Positions 7,878 to 16,059 of a DNA stretch of 64,000 bases are shown here, one piece after another (position 1 is the first letter of the stretch; each line of letters opens with the position of its first letter). The notes under the pieces are model-generated. The model was given only the letters and a program-made list of their open reading frames with translations, was not told where the DNA came from and made no database searches. Location of the stretch: the NCBI GenBank assembly GCA_020637335.1, contig JACJWC010000019.1, positions 30,840-94,839 of the forward strand. The letters run 5' to 3'. The DNA is from Acidobacteriota bacterium. Its GTDB lineage: Bacteria; Acidobacteriota; Holophagae; Acanthopleuribacterales; Acanthopleuribacteraceae. Position numbers and translations under genes: made by a program.

Positions 7878-9200
7878 GTGTCGTTTTGGAGTAAATTAAC
7901 CGGAAAAAATAAAACTCCGGATCAATTGATTATGGAAGGCAACCTGAAAGGTGCCTTGAAGCTGATCATGGAGCAACTGCGCAACAAACCGGATGAACCG
8001 ACGTTGTTGCTGAAATTGGCGGACCTTTATGTCCGTATGGGCGATACCAAAAATGCGCTAAAGGTTTATATTCGCATTGGCGATTACTTCGGCAAAAAAG
8101 GCTTTTTCAACAAATCGGTGGCCGCCTTCAAAAAAGCACTCAATCTGGACCCGGAAAACGAAGAATTGCTTCAGAAAATGACCGAGTTCAATGAAAAAGT
8201 GCCCAAGTACATGATTAATAGCACCTTCCTCCAGTCCTTGCGAACCGCTGTGGCCAATGAAGACCAAACCATGGTCGTTCCGGAGGGCGAGGACCTTGAT
8301 GAAGCGGATCTTGCCTTGTCGGCCCTGCCCGAAGAAGAAACCGAGGGGGAAGAAGCACCACGAGTGCGACGCGATCCGCCAACCACCATCGCCGACAACG
8401 AAGAGAAAGAGGAATTACCCTCCTGGGACCTGGATGCCGACGAAGCCGAAGCCTTATTTGCTGATATTGACATGGAGCTCGAAGAGCCCAGTCCAACCCC
8501 AAGCCCCATTGAGGAAAAATCAGAATCGATTGGCAACGCCAACCTCAACCTGGACAATGATTTTTGGGACGAGGAAATCGAGTTCGATTTGGATGCAACC
8601 CTGAACGCCATGGAAGAAGCCGCTGAACAAGAGATGGCTGTGGCTGAAATCCCACCCGAACCGCAAGAGCCCGCTGGGGTCGTTTTTAAAATCCAGGAAA
8701 ATGCCATAGAGGAAGAAGCGGATGACGACGATCCAATGTTCAACACGTTTGACGACGCCATCGATTCGCTTTTCCGACCTAAAAAAAACGGTGACGCGAG
8801 CCATGTCATTGAAAACAAAAAACATTGGCCGATTTTCCGCACCCTTCCCAAGGATGCCCTGGTCGAATTAATCATGGCCCTGGAAACCAAAAATTTTGCG
8901 CAAGGCCAAGTCATTTGTCGTCAGGGCGAGCGCAGTTCTGAAATGTTCTTAATCACTGAGGGCAAAGTCCAAATTCTGATGAAGCAAGATGCCAAGATCT
9001 ATAAGCTTGCCACCTTGGGCAGCGGCGATTTTTTTGGTGAAGGCGCTATGTTAACCTCACAACCGCGCAACGCCAGCGTGCTTGCCCTGGAAGACACTGA
9101 GGTTTTAATATTAAAACAGGACCAGTTCCAGAATCTGGTCAACTCTCACCCAGAAATACACGAAATTGTTGAATCCATTTGGATCACCCGTTCGCAGTGA
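7878..9200 (+). CDS. TPR protein with acidic linker and C-terminal cyclic-nucleotide-binding domain
   Basis: A protein of ~440 residues. The start is probably GTG 7878, which has GAGGTGG 5 bp upstream; an in-frame GTG at 7869 is the alternative. Residues ~10-115 form about three TPR-like repeats (LLLKLADLYVRMGDTKNALK and a following ALNLDPENEELL repeat). A long, very acidic low-complexity linker spans ~125-300. The C-terminal ~120 residues are a Crp-type beta-barrel: FAQGQVICRQGERSSEMFLI, then FFGEGAMLTSQPRNASV, which is the phosphate-binding cassette region. There is no DNA-binding helix-turn-helix. It is therefore likely a cytoplasmic adaptor responding to cAMP or cGMP, or a degenerate sensor. 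The ligand cannot be predicted. Confidence 0.85.
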   Translation: MSFWSKLTGKNKTPDQLIMEGNLKGALKLIMEQLRNKPDEPTLLLKLADLYVRMGDTKNALKVYIRIGDYFGKKGFFNKSVAAFKKALNLDPENEELLQKMTEFNEKVPKYMINSTFLQSLRTAVANEDQTMVVPEGEDLDEADLALSALPEEETEGEEAPRVRRDPPTTIADNEEKEELPSWDLDADEAEALFADIDMELEEPSPTPSPIEEKSESIGNANLNLDNDFWDEEIEFDLDATLNAMEEAAEQEMAVAEIPPEPQEPAGVVFKIQENAIEEEADDDDPMFNTFDDAIDSLFRPKKNGDASHVIENKKHWPIFRTLPKDALVELIMALETKNFAQGQVICRQGERSSEMFLITEGKVQILMKQDAKIYKLATLGSGDFFGEGAMLTSQPRNASVLALEDTEVLILKQDQFQNLVNSHPEIHEIVESIWITRSQ

Positions 9201-9223
9201 GCCAGTGGCAGGATGAAAGGACT

Positions 9224-9736
9224 ATGAGAGAAATAGTTGTCTTTGGGGACCCTGTCCTCACCCAAAAAACCAAAACGGTCACCATCTTCGATGCCGATCT
9301 GACCCGACTGGTTGCCGAGATGCACCAAACCATGATCAAAGCCCACGGCGTAGGGTTGGCCGCGCCGCAAATCGGGGTGGCGCAAGCCATTTGCATTGTG
9401 GACACCACGGTCGGTGAAGACCCGGACCAACTGGTCATTATGATTAACCCGCAGATCCTGGAATCGTCGGGTATCCAAAAAGACGAAGAGGGCTGTCTCA
9501 GTTTCCCCGATATAACCACGGTGGTCGAGCGACCCGAAAAAGTCAAAATCAAGGCCCAAAACCTGGCAGGTGCCTGGTTTGAAAAAGAGGCCGAAGGATT
9601 TTTGGCTCGCGCGATCTGTCATGAAATTGACCATTTAAACGGGGTCTTGATGACGGACCGCGTCTCCAAACTCAAACGCGAAATCATCAAGAAGAAAGTG
9701 GTTAAACGCCAAAAAGCGGGAACCTGGCATACATGA
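9224..9736 (+). CDS. def: Peptide deformylase
   Basis: This 170-residue Def removes the formyl group from N-terminal formyl-Met of new proteins. All three family motifs are intact: GVGLAAPQIG, EEGCLSFP and HEIDHLNG, giving the Cys and two His metal ligands and the catalytic Glu. The start is ATG 9224 with GAAAGG upstream; the frame is open slightly further 5'. It overlaps fmt by 4 bp, the usual def-fmt pairing. Confidence 0.97.
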   Translation: MREIVVFGDPVLTQKTKTVTIFDADLTRLVAEMHQTMIKAHGVGLAAPQIGVAQAICIVDTTVGEDPDQLVIMINPQILESSGIQKDEEGCLSFPDITTVVERPEKVKIKAQNLAGAWFEKEAEGFLARAICHEIDHLNGVLMTDRVSKLKREIIKKKVVKRQKAGTWHT

Positions 9737-10671
9737 AAATCGCCTTCATGGGCACGCCCGAATTCGCGGTGCCCAGCTTAAAAGCGCTCGCAGCCCATTT
9801 CTCAATTGCGGGTGTCTTTTGTCAACCCGATCGACCCAAAGGTCGATCCGGTCAACCCAGCGCTTGCCCGGTAAAACAGGCCGCCCTGATGTTGGACCTG
9901 CCTGTTTTTCAACCGGCGCGCGCCAGTGCGCCTGAGGTCATCCAATGGGTTCTCAGCGAAGAAATCGATTGGCTAGTCGTTGCGGCTTATGGCCAGATCT
10001 TGTCCCAGGCCCTGCTGGATGCGCCGCGTTTGGGCTGCGTCAATGTGCACGCATCCCTGCTCCCGCGCTGGCGCGGTGCCTCGCCCATCCACCACGTCCT
10101 CTTACACGGCGAAAGCGAAACCGGTATCAGCCTCATGGGCATGGTTCAAAAACTGGACGCAGGACCCGTTTACGTGCAAGCCAAACTTTCGGTGGGTAAA
10201 GGTGAAGGTCGCAGTGCCCTTGAATCGCGTCTGGCGGAATTGGGGGCAAATCTTCTGGTCGAGCACTTACCGAATCTGCACACCATCAACCCGCAAATCC
10301 AAGACGAATCGCAGGTCACCTACGCGCCAATCATCAAAAAAGCGATGGGCAATTTGGATTGGAACACATCTGCAACGGAGCTGTGCCATCAAATCCGAGC
10401 CTTTGAGGGCTGGCCCGGCGTTTGGGCCACCTTTCGCGACCAAGCCATTCGCATCGATCAGGCAGAAGCCATAGCGACCCACGACTCGGGCAGTGCGGGC
10501 CACTTCCTCTTGGAACCTAAAAAAGAGCTTTTGGTTCGCTGCGCAAACCAATCCGCGCTGCGTATCCTCAAACTCCAGCCGGCCGCCAAGAAACTGCTCA
10601 CGGCCCGCGATTTTATTAATGGTTTTCGCCCGCAGGCCGATGAACCATGGAGTAATGGCAACCTGCAATAA
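9733..10671 (+). CDS. fmt: Methionyl-tRNA formyltransferase
   Basis: This 312-residue protein of normal family length formylates initiator Met-tRNA using 10-formyl-tetrahydrofolate. It begins KIAFMGTPEFAVPSL and carries the active-site signature HASLLPRWRGASPIHH, with the C-terminal OB-like domain (TAR..INGFRP). The start ATG overlaps the def stop (ATGA). No anomalies are seen. Confidence 0.97.
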   Translation: MKIAFMGTPEFAVPSLKALAAHFSIAGVFCQPDRPKGRSGQPSACPVKQAALMLDLPVFQPARASAPEVIQWVLSEEIDWLVVAAYGQILSQALLDAPRLGCVNVHASLLPRWRGASPIHHVLLHGESETGISLMGMVQKLDAGPVYVQAKLSVGKGEGRSALESRLAELGANLLVEHLPNLHTINPQIQDESQVTYAPIIKKAMGNLDWNTSATELCHQIRAFEGWPGVWATFRDQAIRIDQAEAIATHDSGSAGHFLLEPKKELLVRCANQSALRILKLQPAAKKLLTARDFINGFRPQADEPWSNGNLQ

Positions 10672-10745
10672 ATTTTTAATTGGGATTCAACCTTTTCTTT
10701 TTTGGTTTGTCTCTACTAGCGATGATGGTCCGAGGTTTCTCCCCC

Positions 10746-11345
10746 ATGGCTGTTGACAAACATCAGGTAATGGCAGCTTCCACGATGGTTGAACCAGACG
10801 TGGGGGAGGACCAAACCCACATTTCGGCCTTTCTCGCTGGAGATGAGGCCGCCTTTAACCAACTCGTGCTTAAATATCGGAAACCCGTTTATGCCGTTGC
10901 TTATCGATTCACCCAAAATCACGAAGAGGCCGACGATTTGGCCCAGGAAACCTTCCTGCGCGCCTATCAGTCCCTGGTTCATTTTCGCGGAGACAGTTCA
11001 CTCAAAACCTGGCTTTTGCGCATCGTCTCCAACCTCAGTCTCAACCACCTCAAATCCGGTCGCATCAGCAAAGACAGCGGCGGGGAGCCCGAAGAACACG
11101 CATTGGCTGCTGATCCTACGGGACTCAACCAAATACTCGAAGACGAAGAACGCTTGGCTTTGCGAAAAGCCATCGCGAAACTGCCGCCCAAGCAGAAGGA
11201 AACCTTGATGCTCAAAACTTTTCAAGATTTAACCTGTGAACAAGTGGCCGAAATCATGCAATGTTCCATCGGGACCGTAAAGGCCAATCTTTTTAACGCG
11301 GTCCAAAAATTGAAAAACATGTTAGGTGAGGCGCGACATGGATAA
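10746..11345 (+). CDS. ECF-type RNA polymerase sigma factor
   Basis: A sigma-70 family ECF factor of about 200 residues. Region 2 is clear (DEAAFNQLVLKYRKPVYAVA, then DDLAQETFLRAY and FRGDSSLKTWLLRIV), as is region 4 (LPPKQKETLMLKTF followed by the helix-turn-helix EQVAEIMQCSIGTVKANL). The start is uncertain: ATG 10746 with GAGG ~10 bp upstream is chosen, and ATGs at 10770 and 10785 are possible. The stop overlaps the next gene, a single-pass membrane protein that is probably its anti-sigma factor. Confidence 0.9.
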   Translation: MAVDKHQVMAASTMVEPDVGEDQTHISAFLAGDEAAFNQLVLKYRKPVYAVAYRFTQNHEEADDLAQETFLRAYQSLVHFRGDSSLKTWLLRIVSNLSLNHLKSGRISKDSGGEPEEHALAADPTGLNQILEDEERLALRKAIAKLPPKQKETLMLKTFQDLTCEQVAEIMQCSIGTVKANLFNAVQKLKNMLGEARHG

Positions 11346-11817
11346 ACACCAATTTGAAGCCTGGCTTGAAAATCCAACGGAAACCGACGGTGACCCCGAA
11401 CTGCTCGCCATCATGAACCAGCTCGAGGACTTGGATCATCCCGATCCCGGCGTTGCTTATTGGAACCATTTCCAAGCGCGCCTCCAACAAAAGATTGAGA
11501 CTCGCGGTTTGAAGCCGACCCGACGCCATTGGCGCTCCTGGCTGACTTGGGGTGGGTTTTCGCTGGTCACAGCTGCACTCGTGTTTTTGGTTTGGATGCC
11601 GCGCTCATCTGCAGATCCCCTCACCCAACTGGACACTGAAGCTTTGCAGTTTTTGGAGTCCATTTACGGTCAGCCCGAGCTGAGCCAGGCACCTGCGACC
11701 GATTTGGAAGACTATGAATCCTGGTTGGAATTACTCGAACCCGACCCCAGTCAGGACCTTTACAATCTGGACTCCGAGGAGACCCAATTACTCCTTGATG
11801 CCTATCAGGAGGGCTGA
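11338..11817 (+). CDS. Probable single-pass membrane anti-sigma factor
   Basis: A 159-residue protein. Residues ~1-60 are acidic and helical (ELLAIMNQLEDLDH, YWNHFQARL), followed by a basic stretch, one transmembrane helix at ~62-80, and an acidic C-terminal region predicted outside the membrane. It overlaps the ECF sigma gene by 8 bp, with GGTGAGG just before the ATG. The position and topology fit an anti-sigma factor. The HxxxCxxC zinc motif of ZAS anti-sigma domains is absent, so the family cannot be named. Confidence 0.65.
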   Translation: MDKHQFEAWLENPTETDGDPELLAIMNQLEDLDHPDPGVAYWNHFQARLQQKIETRGLKPTRRHWRSWLTWGGFSLVTAALVFLVWMPRSSADPLTQLDTEALQFLESIYGQPELSQAPATDLEDYESWLELLEPDPSQDLYNLDSEETQLLLDAYQEG

Positions 11818-11818
11818 A

Positions 11819-12295
11819 ATGCAATTCCTCATCCTTTTGTGCCTGGGCCCCATGTTTTGGGCCCAAGAAACCCCGTTCGAAGAAGCCAAAGACACGATTC
11901 GCTTTATCCGCTTGGCTGAAACCAAAAAGAACCTGGACTTAAGCGAGGACAAATTGCTGAAGCTCAACGAACGGCTGGACAGTTATGAAGATCGTAAGTT
12001 CGATTTAATTCGTCAGGAAAATCAGTTGAAACAGCGTATCAGCCATCAAGAGGTCGCAAAAGGTGAAGAGGCAAAAGTGCTGGAAACTTACCGCAGCCTG
12101 CGCGAGGCAATCCATACCAACGAAATGAACCTTCTGGCCGATGTGCAAAAAATATTAACACCCCAAGAAAGCCTGGCCTTTTTTGTGTTTTACGAACAGT
12201 TCCAGCGGGAGATTTTCCAAAAAATTCGCCGGATTCAGGATCGGCGCAATCAGAATCAACCCGTTCGCCGCATGCGCAACAACCCCAGACAATAA
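11819..12295 (+). CDS. Secreted helical Spy/CpxP-like or LTxxQ-like protein
   Basis: A 158-residue protein with a short signal peptide (MQFLILLCLG...FWAQE). The mature part is entirely helical and charged, rich in Lys, Glu and Arg, with a segment KILTPQESLAFFVFYEQF that resembles the LTxxQ motif region of Spy/CpxP/ZraP/CnrX-type periplasmic proteins. The start ATG 11819 follows the anti-sigma stop by one base, with CAGGAGGG as ribosome binding site. As third gene of the sigma/anti-sigma operon it may be a periplasmic sensor or chaperone feeding the pathway. The assignment is by pattern only. Confidence 0.55.
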   Translation: MQFLILLCLGPMFWAQETPFEEAKDTIRFIRLAETKKNLDLSEDKLLKLNERLDSYEDRKFDLIRQENQLKQRISHQEVAKGEEAKVLETYRSLREAIHTNEMNLLADVQKILTPQESLAFFVFYEQFQREIFQKIRRIQDRRNQNQPVRRMRNNPRQ

Positions 12296-12426
12296 AATTT
12301 TTTTACAGATTATGCGATTTAGTCGGCAAACAAACCGGCCCGAAATTTATCTGATTCGTGGAAAAATTCGCTAATTGAATTGACCCGCTGGCCCGATAGG
12401 CACATTAAATCTCGTAGGAGTATAAG

Positions 12427-13491
12427 GTGCCCGGCAGACCCGAACGGTCCCAACTCGAGCCAGCAGCCCAGCCAACCGGTTTTGCGGATGGCGATTTGGC
12501 CCTGGCCGTCATCAACCAATTGCCAACAGGCGCTTTGGTATATGACGCCAATGGGAACGTGCTCTTTGCCAACCAAAAAGCCGAACGCATCCTGAAATTC
12601 CGATCCGGTGGTCACTTCCATGTGCATGACCTGTTTGGGAATTGGCCCCACGTCATGACAGAGGATGCGCCAGAACGGCCCGGCTCGGCCCTGGTACAAC
12701 GGCGTGGTCGCAAGACCGGACCCGAGCAATGGATCGGCTTTCGAACCCAAGGTCTAAACGAGCCATTTGCCGATGCCCACCTCGTCCTTTTTCAGGATGT
12801 GACCCAACCCAAACTGGCCCAGGCTGAGCGCGAGCTGGATCTATGCCTGGGCTCCATCGAAAAAGTGTTACCCAGCCTTGCACACGAGCTGAAAAACCCG
12901 CTATCCAGCGCATACACCCTGTTGGAATTGCTGTTGGAGGACAACCCACGGCCCGACCAAAAACTGGATCTGGAAGCCATCCTCGCAGAGTTAAAACACA
13001 TGAACCGCATCCTGGAACACCGCGGGTTATCCATGCCTCCCTACCTCGAAGAACCGACGGATTTGGCCCAGGAACTCAAGCCCTTCTGCGATCGATGGCA
13101 CAAGAAATTGGAACATCACGGCATTGCTTTTTCTGGCCAATTTGCCCCTACTTTGGAGACACACATCAATCCCGAATGGCTGCTTTCATTAGTGGAGAAC
13201 CTGTTGCTCAACGCGCTGCAAGCCAGTAAGTCGGGGAGTTCGATCCGGTTCCAGATTGGGTCAAATTCAGATGCGCTAAACGTTTTGGTGGAAGACGAAG
13301 GCTGCGGCATGGATGAAGACGTCTTAAAACGGGCGACGACGCCATTTTTCTCAACCAAAGCGCATGGCTCCGGAATCGGCTTAGCCTTGGTCCAGGCGCG
13401 TGTGCGCAAAATTGGGGGTCAGCTCTCCATCCAAAGCGAGAAAGGCGCGGGAACTTCGATCCAATTCACGATAAAAGGTCAGCCATCATGA
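12427..13491 (+). CDS. PAS-containing histidine kinase
   Basis: This 354-residue soluble histidine kinase starts at GTG 12427 with GTAGGAG upstream. It has a PAS-like domain at ~25-135 (LPTGALVYDANGNVLFANQ), a phospho-accepting His in LAHELKNPL (~residue 153) and an HATPase domain with N box NLLLNALQAS, G1 box DEGCGMD, F box TTPFFST and G2 box GSGIGLALV. No membrane segment is visible. It overlaps the following response regulator (ATGA), which is its likely partner. Confidence 0.92.
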   Translation: MPGRPERSQLEPAAQPTGFADGDLALAVINQLPTGALVYDANGNVLFANQKAERILKFRSGGHFHVHDLFGNWPHVMTEDAPERPGSALVQRRGRKTGPEQWIGFRTQGLNEPFADAHLVLFQDVTQPKLAQAERELDLCLGSIEKVLPSLAHELKNPLSSAYTLLELLLEDNPRPDQKLDLEAILAELKHMNRILEHRGLSMPPYLEEPTDLAQELKPFCDRWHKKLEHHGIAFSGQFAPTLETHINPEWLLSLVENLLLNALQASKSGSSIRFQIGSNSDALNVLVEDEGCGMDEDVLKRATTPFFSTKAHGSGIGLALVQARVRKIGGQLSIQSEKGAGTSIQFTIKGQPS

Positions 13492-14645
13492 AGTACCAGG
13501 TTCTGATCCTAGAAGATGAGATCGCTTTGCTGCGCGGCCTGGTGCGCGGCTTATCCAAGGTCCCTTCCCTGGAAATCTTGACCGCCTCCAAAAACGAAGA
13601 GGCCAAAAAAATCATTGCCAGTACGAGCCTGGACCTGCTTATTTCCGATTTAAATTTACCGGATGGTTCGGGGTTGGACTCCATCCAACTCTACCGTGAA
13701 AAAGCGCCACATGGGCCTTTGATCGTCATGACCGCCTACCAGAACCAATACGCGGACCGGCTCCAATACAAAGCAGGCATCACCATCCTGGACAAACCCA
13801 TTTCCCTGCCCCAATTGCGCAAGGTCGTCGCCGAGCAACTTTTTGAAAATAACCTGGGTACGTCCGCCGGCCCTTTCCAGGTTCAGGACTTTTTGCAACT
13901 GGCCGCAATCGGTCGTCACTCCATTCGCCTGCGGATCGAAATGGTGAATGGCATGGTCGCTTTGTGTGATGTGGTCGAAGGCGAAATCTGGAGTGCGCAA
14001 TTCGGCGAAGAACAAGGTGTGCCCGCCTTATTTCGGTTTCTGGACGAACCCGCTTTTGCAATTTCCTATCGATCGCTGGCCCGCCTCCCTTCAGAGCGCA
14101 ATGTGGAACAACCGCTCCAAGGGCTGCTGCTCGAATTTGCCCGTCAAAAGGATGAAGCGACGTTGACCCGCAGCGGAACCTATGAAATGCCAACGCCCGT
14201 CATTCAGGAGCGGTTGTCCTGGAACCTGGAGAAAGGCCCCTTCAACCGCTTTTGCCTGGGTTTACTCAAAAAGGAGCCCTGGAACTTTGTGGGCATTGTC
14301 GATCTGGACCAAGCCAGTTTAATCGGTTTGGCGCATAAATTTCCCTTTTTGACCCGTGACCTGATCAATAAAGGTCTGGCCATCCTGCAGGAGGCTTTTC
14401 GCGGGCCACGTCTCAAAAAATTTGAAAAATTATTAGGCGAATACCAAGGTCAGACCGTACATAACAGCATCGAAGCACTTCAATACCGGGCAGGTCTGTA
14501 TTGGATTCGCGCCGAACTCATCCCGGGTAGCCCACTTGCCTTTATGGCTGTGTGTGTATCTCAAGAAATGGCCTACGAGCATGAAAACTGGTCGAAACAT
14601 CTCGGCTCAGTGGCTGAGTTGTGGCAGAACCATCAAAATGCGTAA
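13488..14645 (+). CDS. Response regulator with DUF4388 (PATAN)-like domain
   Basis: A 385-residue protein. Residues 1-120 are a receiver (EDE near residue 10, phospho-acceptor Asp ~54 in LISDLNLPDG, MTAY, LDKP). Residues ~125-220 resemble the DUF4388/PATAN domain (DFLQLAAIGRHSIRLRIE...GEIWSAQFG...ALFRFL), often found in gliding and chemosensory regulators of delta-proteobacteria-like phyla. The last ~150 residues are an unidentified alpha/beta region. It has no DNA-binding domain. It overlaps the upstream kinase and precedes cheD, so it probably belongs to the same signalling unit. Confidence 0.82.
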   Translation: MKYQVLILEDEIALLRGLVRGLSKVPSLEILTASKNEEAKKIIASTSLDLLISDLNLPDGSGLDSIQLYREKAPHGPLIVMTAYQNQYADRLQYKAGITILDKPISLPQLRKVVAEQLFENNLGTSAGPFQVQDFLQLAAIGRHSIRLRIEMVNGMVALCDVVEGEIWSAQFGEEQGVPALFRFLDEPAFAISYRSLARLPSERNVEQPLQGLLLEFARQKDEATLTRSGTYEMPTPVIQERLSWNLEKGPFNRFCLGLLKKEPWNFVGIVDLDQASLIGLAHKFPFLTRDLINKGLAILQEAFRGPRLKKFEKLLGEYQGQTVHNSIEALQYRAGLYWIRAELIPGSPLAFMAVCVSQEMAYEHENWSKHLGSVAELWQNHQNA

Positions 14646-14695
14646 ATTTTGCGACAAGACCTAATCCCTCTTACAAAAATCCCGATAACATCCTC

Positions 14696-15193
14696 ATGAA
14701 CATTTCCACCCCCTTAGACTTATCCGTACAAAAACCCCAGCTGGTCGGTATGGGTGACTTTCAAATCAGCCGCAATACCCCTTTAAAGTCCGTTTCCTTG
14801 GGTGGCTGTGTGTCCCTCATTTTTGTCGCACCTCCGATTGCGGGTATGGCCAATGTCGTATTACCCGACTCCAGCCTCGACCGCCAAAAATCGACAATCA
14901 TTCCCGGTTTTTTTGCAGATTCTGCTGTCGCCAAGTTACACGAAGGCATGCTCGCCCTTGCACCGGAACCGCAAACTTGGTGCATTGCGCTAGTCGGTGG
15001 GGGCCAATTGGCGCATCCGCGCTTTCGGCTCGGAGAAAAGATTGCCAATGCCATCATCCAGCAGTTGAAGCTGTTTGGATTGCAACCACACAAACAGGAT
15101 TTGGGCGGTAACGAATCCAAAATTGCCGTAGTTTCGCCTAGCAGTGGGGAAATCACCGTAGAACGACCCGGAGGATTATTACAAATCCTATGA
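14696..15193 (+). CDS. cheD: CheD-like protein lacking the catalytic histidine
   Basis: A 165-residue protein matching CheD, the chemoreceptor glutamine deamidase and CheC partner. The catalytic Cys is kept (SLGGCVSL, Cys38). The catalytic His of the family's GMAHxxLP motif is Asn here (GMANVVLP, Asn53). The downstream GGGQLAHP, LGEKIANAI and DLGGNES blocks follow the CheD pattern. The start ATG 14696 has no strong ribosome binding site; the frame extends 25 codons upstream. The stop overlaps the HDOD gene. Loss of His makes deamidation unlikely, so it may act as a binding protein only. Confidence 0.78.
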   Translation: MNISTPLDLSVQKPQLVGMGDFQISRNTPLKSVSLGGCVSLIFVAPPIAGMANVVLPDSSLDRQKSTIIPGFFADSAVAKLHEGMLALAPEPQTWCIALVGGGQLAHPRFRLGEKIANAIIQQLKLFGLQPHKQDLGGNESKIAVVSPSSGEITVERPGGLLQIL

Positions 15194-16059
15194 ATGAACA
15201 AACCGCATTAATCGTAAAAAAAATCAGCGATCTTCCGCCCTTATCTGCCTCCACTTTGGCCATTATCAACATGCTCTCGGCAGATCATTTCCACATGAAG
15301 GAATTGGTCAATTTGATCCAGCAGGATGTCAGCCTTTCAACCCTTTGCTTGAAAACGGTCAATAGTGCTGCCTTTGGCTTAAGCAAACCCGTTGATACCA
15401 TTCAGCGTGCGGTTACTTTTTTAGGCTCGCAAAAATTAACCGAGCTCGCGCTCAAAACGTCCGTTGGCAAAATCGTCAAGGTTCGTTTGGCCGGTTATGG
15501 CGCTATGGAAATGGATCTCTGGGAGCACTCGCTCAAGTCCGCGATAGCGGCTCGCCTGATTGGTCCCAACATCGACCCCAATCTCAACGCGGACCTGGCC
15601 TATGCTTTGGCCTTGACCCACGATATCGGAAAGGTAGTTTTCTCGGCGCTTCTGGAGGTCAAGGTCCGTGAATTGCAAAAGGCCCAGGGCCAACAAACGA
15701 ATTTCTTGGCCATCGAATCCGATTTGTTTCAGTGTAACCATGCAGAAGTTGGCGCCATGTTGGCCCGTGAGTGGAACTTACCCCAAGTCTTTATCGATGT
15801 CATCGCCCACCACCACACGCCCAGTTTGTGCCCTGCCCCCCACCGGAGCTTGGCCTTAGTTGTGCACCTCGCCGATTTGTTGGCCATGTTGAGCGGTACT
15901 GGAACGGGCGTCGACAGCCTATATTATGAACTCGATCCTCTGGCCTTGGACTTGATCGAACGGGATGCGCGCTGGCATGAAGAGGAGATCTGGAAGCTGA
16001 TCCTCAACCTCAACTACGAATTTAATCTAGTCCTTCAAAACGAGGCCATGGCCTCTTAA
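15190..16059 (+). CDS. HDOD domain signalling protein
   Basis: This 289-residue protein consists mainly of an HDOD domain (SLSTLCLKTVNSAAFGL, then AVTFLGSQKLTELAL). It keeps an HD-like pair in ALTHDIGKVVF and a later HH cluster in VIAHHHTPS, so a metal site may survive, which many HDOD proteins lose. HDOD proteins act in regulatory assemblies of motility and stress signalling. It overlaps cheD by 4 bp and ends convergently with cheR: the two stops share 4 bp at 16056-16059. Confidence 0.88.
   Translation: MNEQTALIVKKISDLPPLSASTLAIINMLSADHFHMKELVNLIQQDVSLSTLCLKTVNSAAFGLSKPVDTIQRAVTFLGSQKLTELALKTSVGKIVKVRLAGYGAMEMDLWEHSLKSAIAARLIGPNIDPNLNADLAYALALTHDIGKVVFSALLEVKVRELQKAQGQQTNFLAIESDLFQCNHAEVGAMLAREWNLPQVFIDVIAHHHTPSLCPAPHRSLALVVHLADLLAMLSGTGTGVDSLYYELDPLALDLIERDARWHEEEIWKLILNLNYEFNLVLQNEAMAS

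Noticed and set aside
8171..8914. Long minus-strand Ser-rich open frame opposite the acidic linker of the TPR/CNBD gene
   Set aside because: It is a frame shadow of the Asp/Glu-rich linker; low complexity, no ribosome binding site, and the plus-strand gene has clear domains.
12380..12409. TTGACC upstream of the PAS kinase as a -35 box
   Set aside because: The best -10 at 17 bp spacing (CATTAA) matches the consensus poorly.
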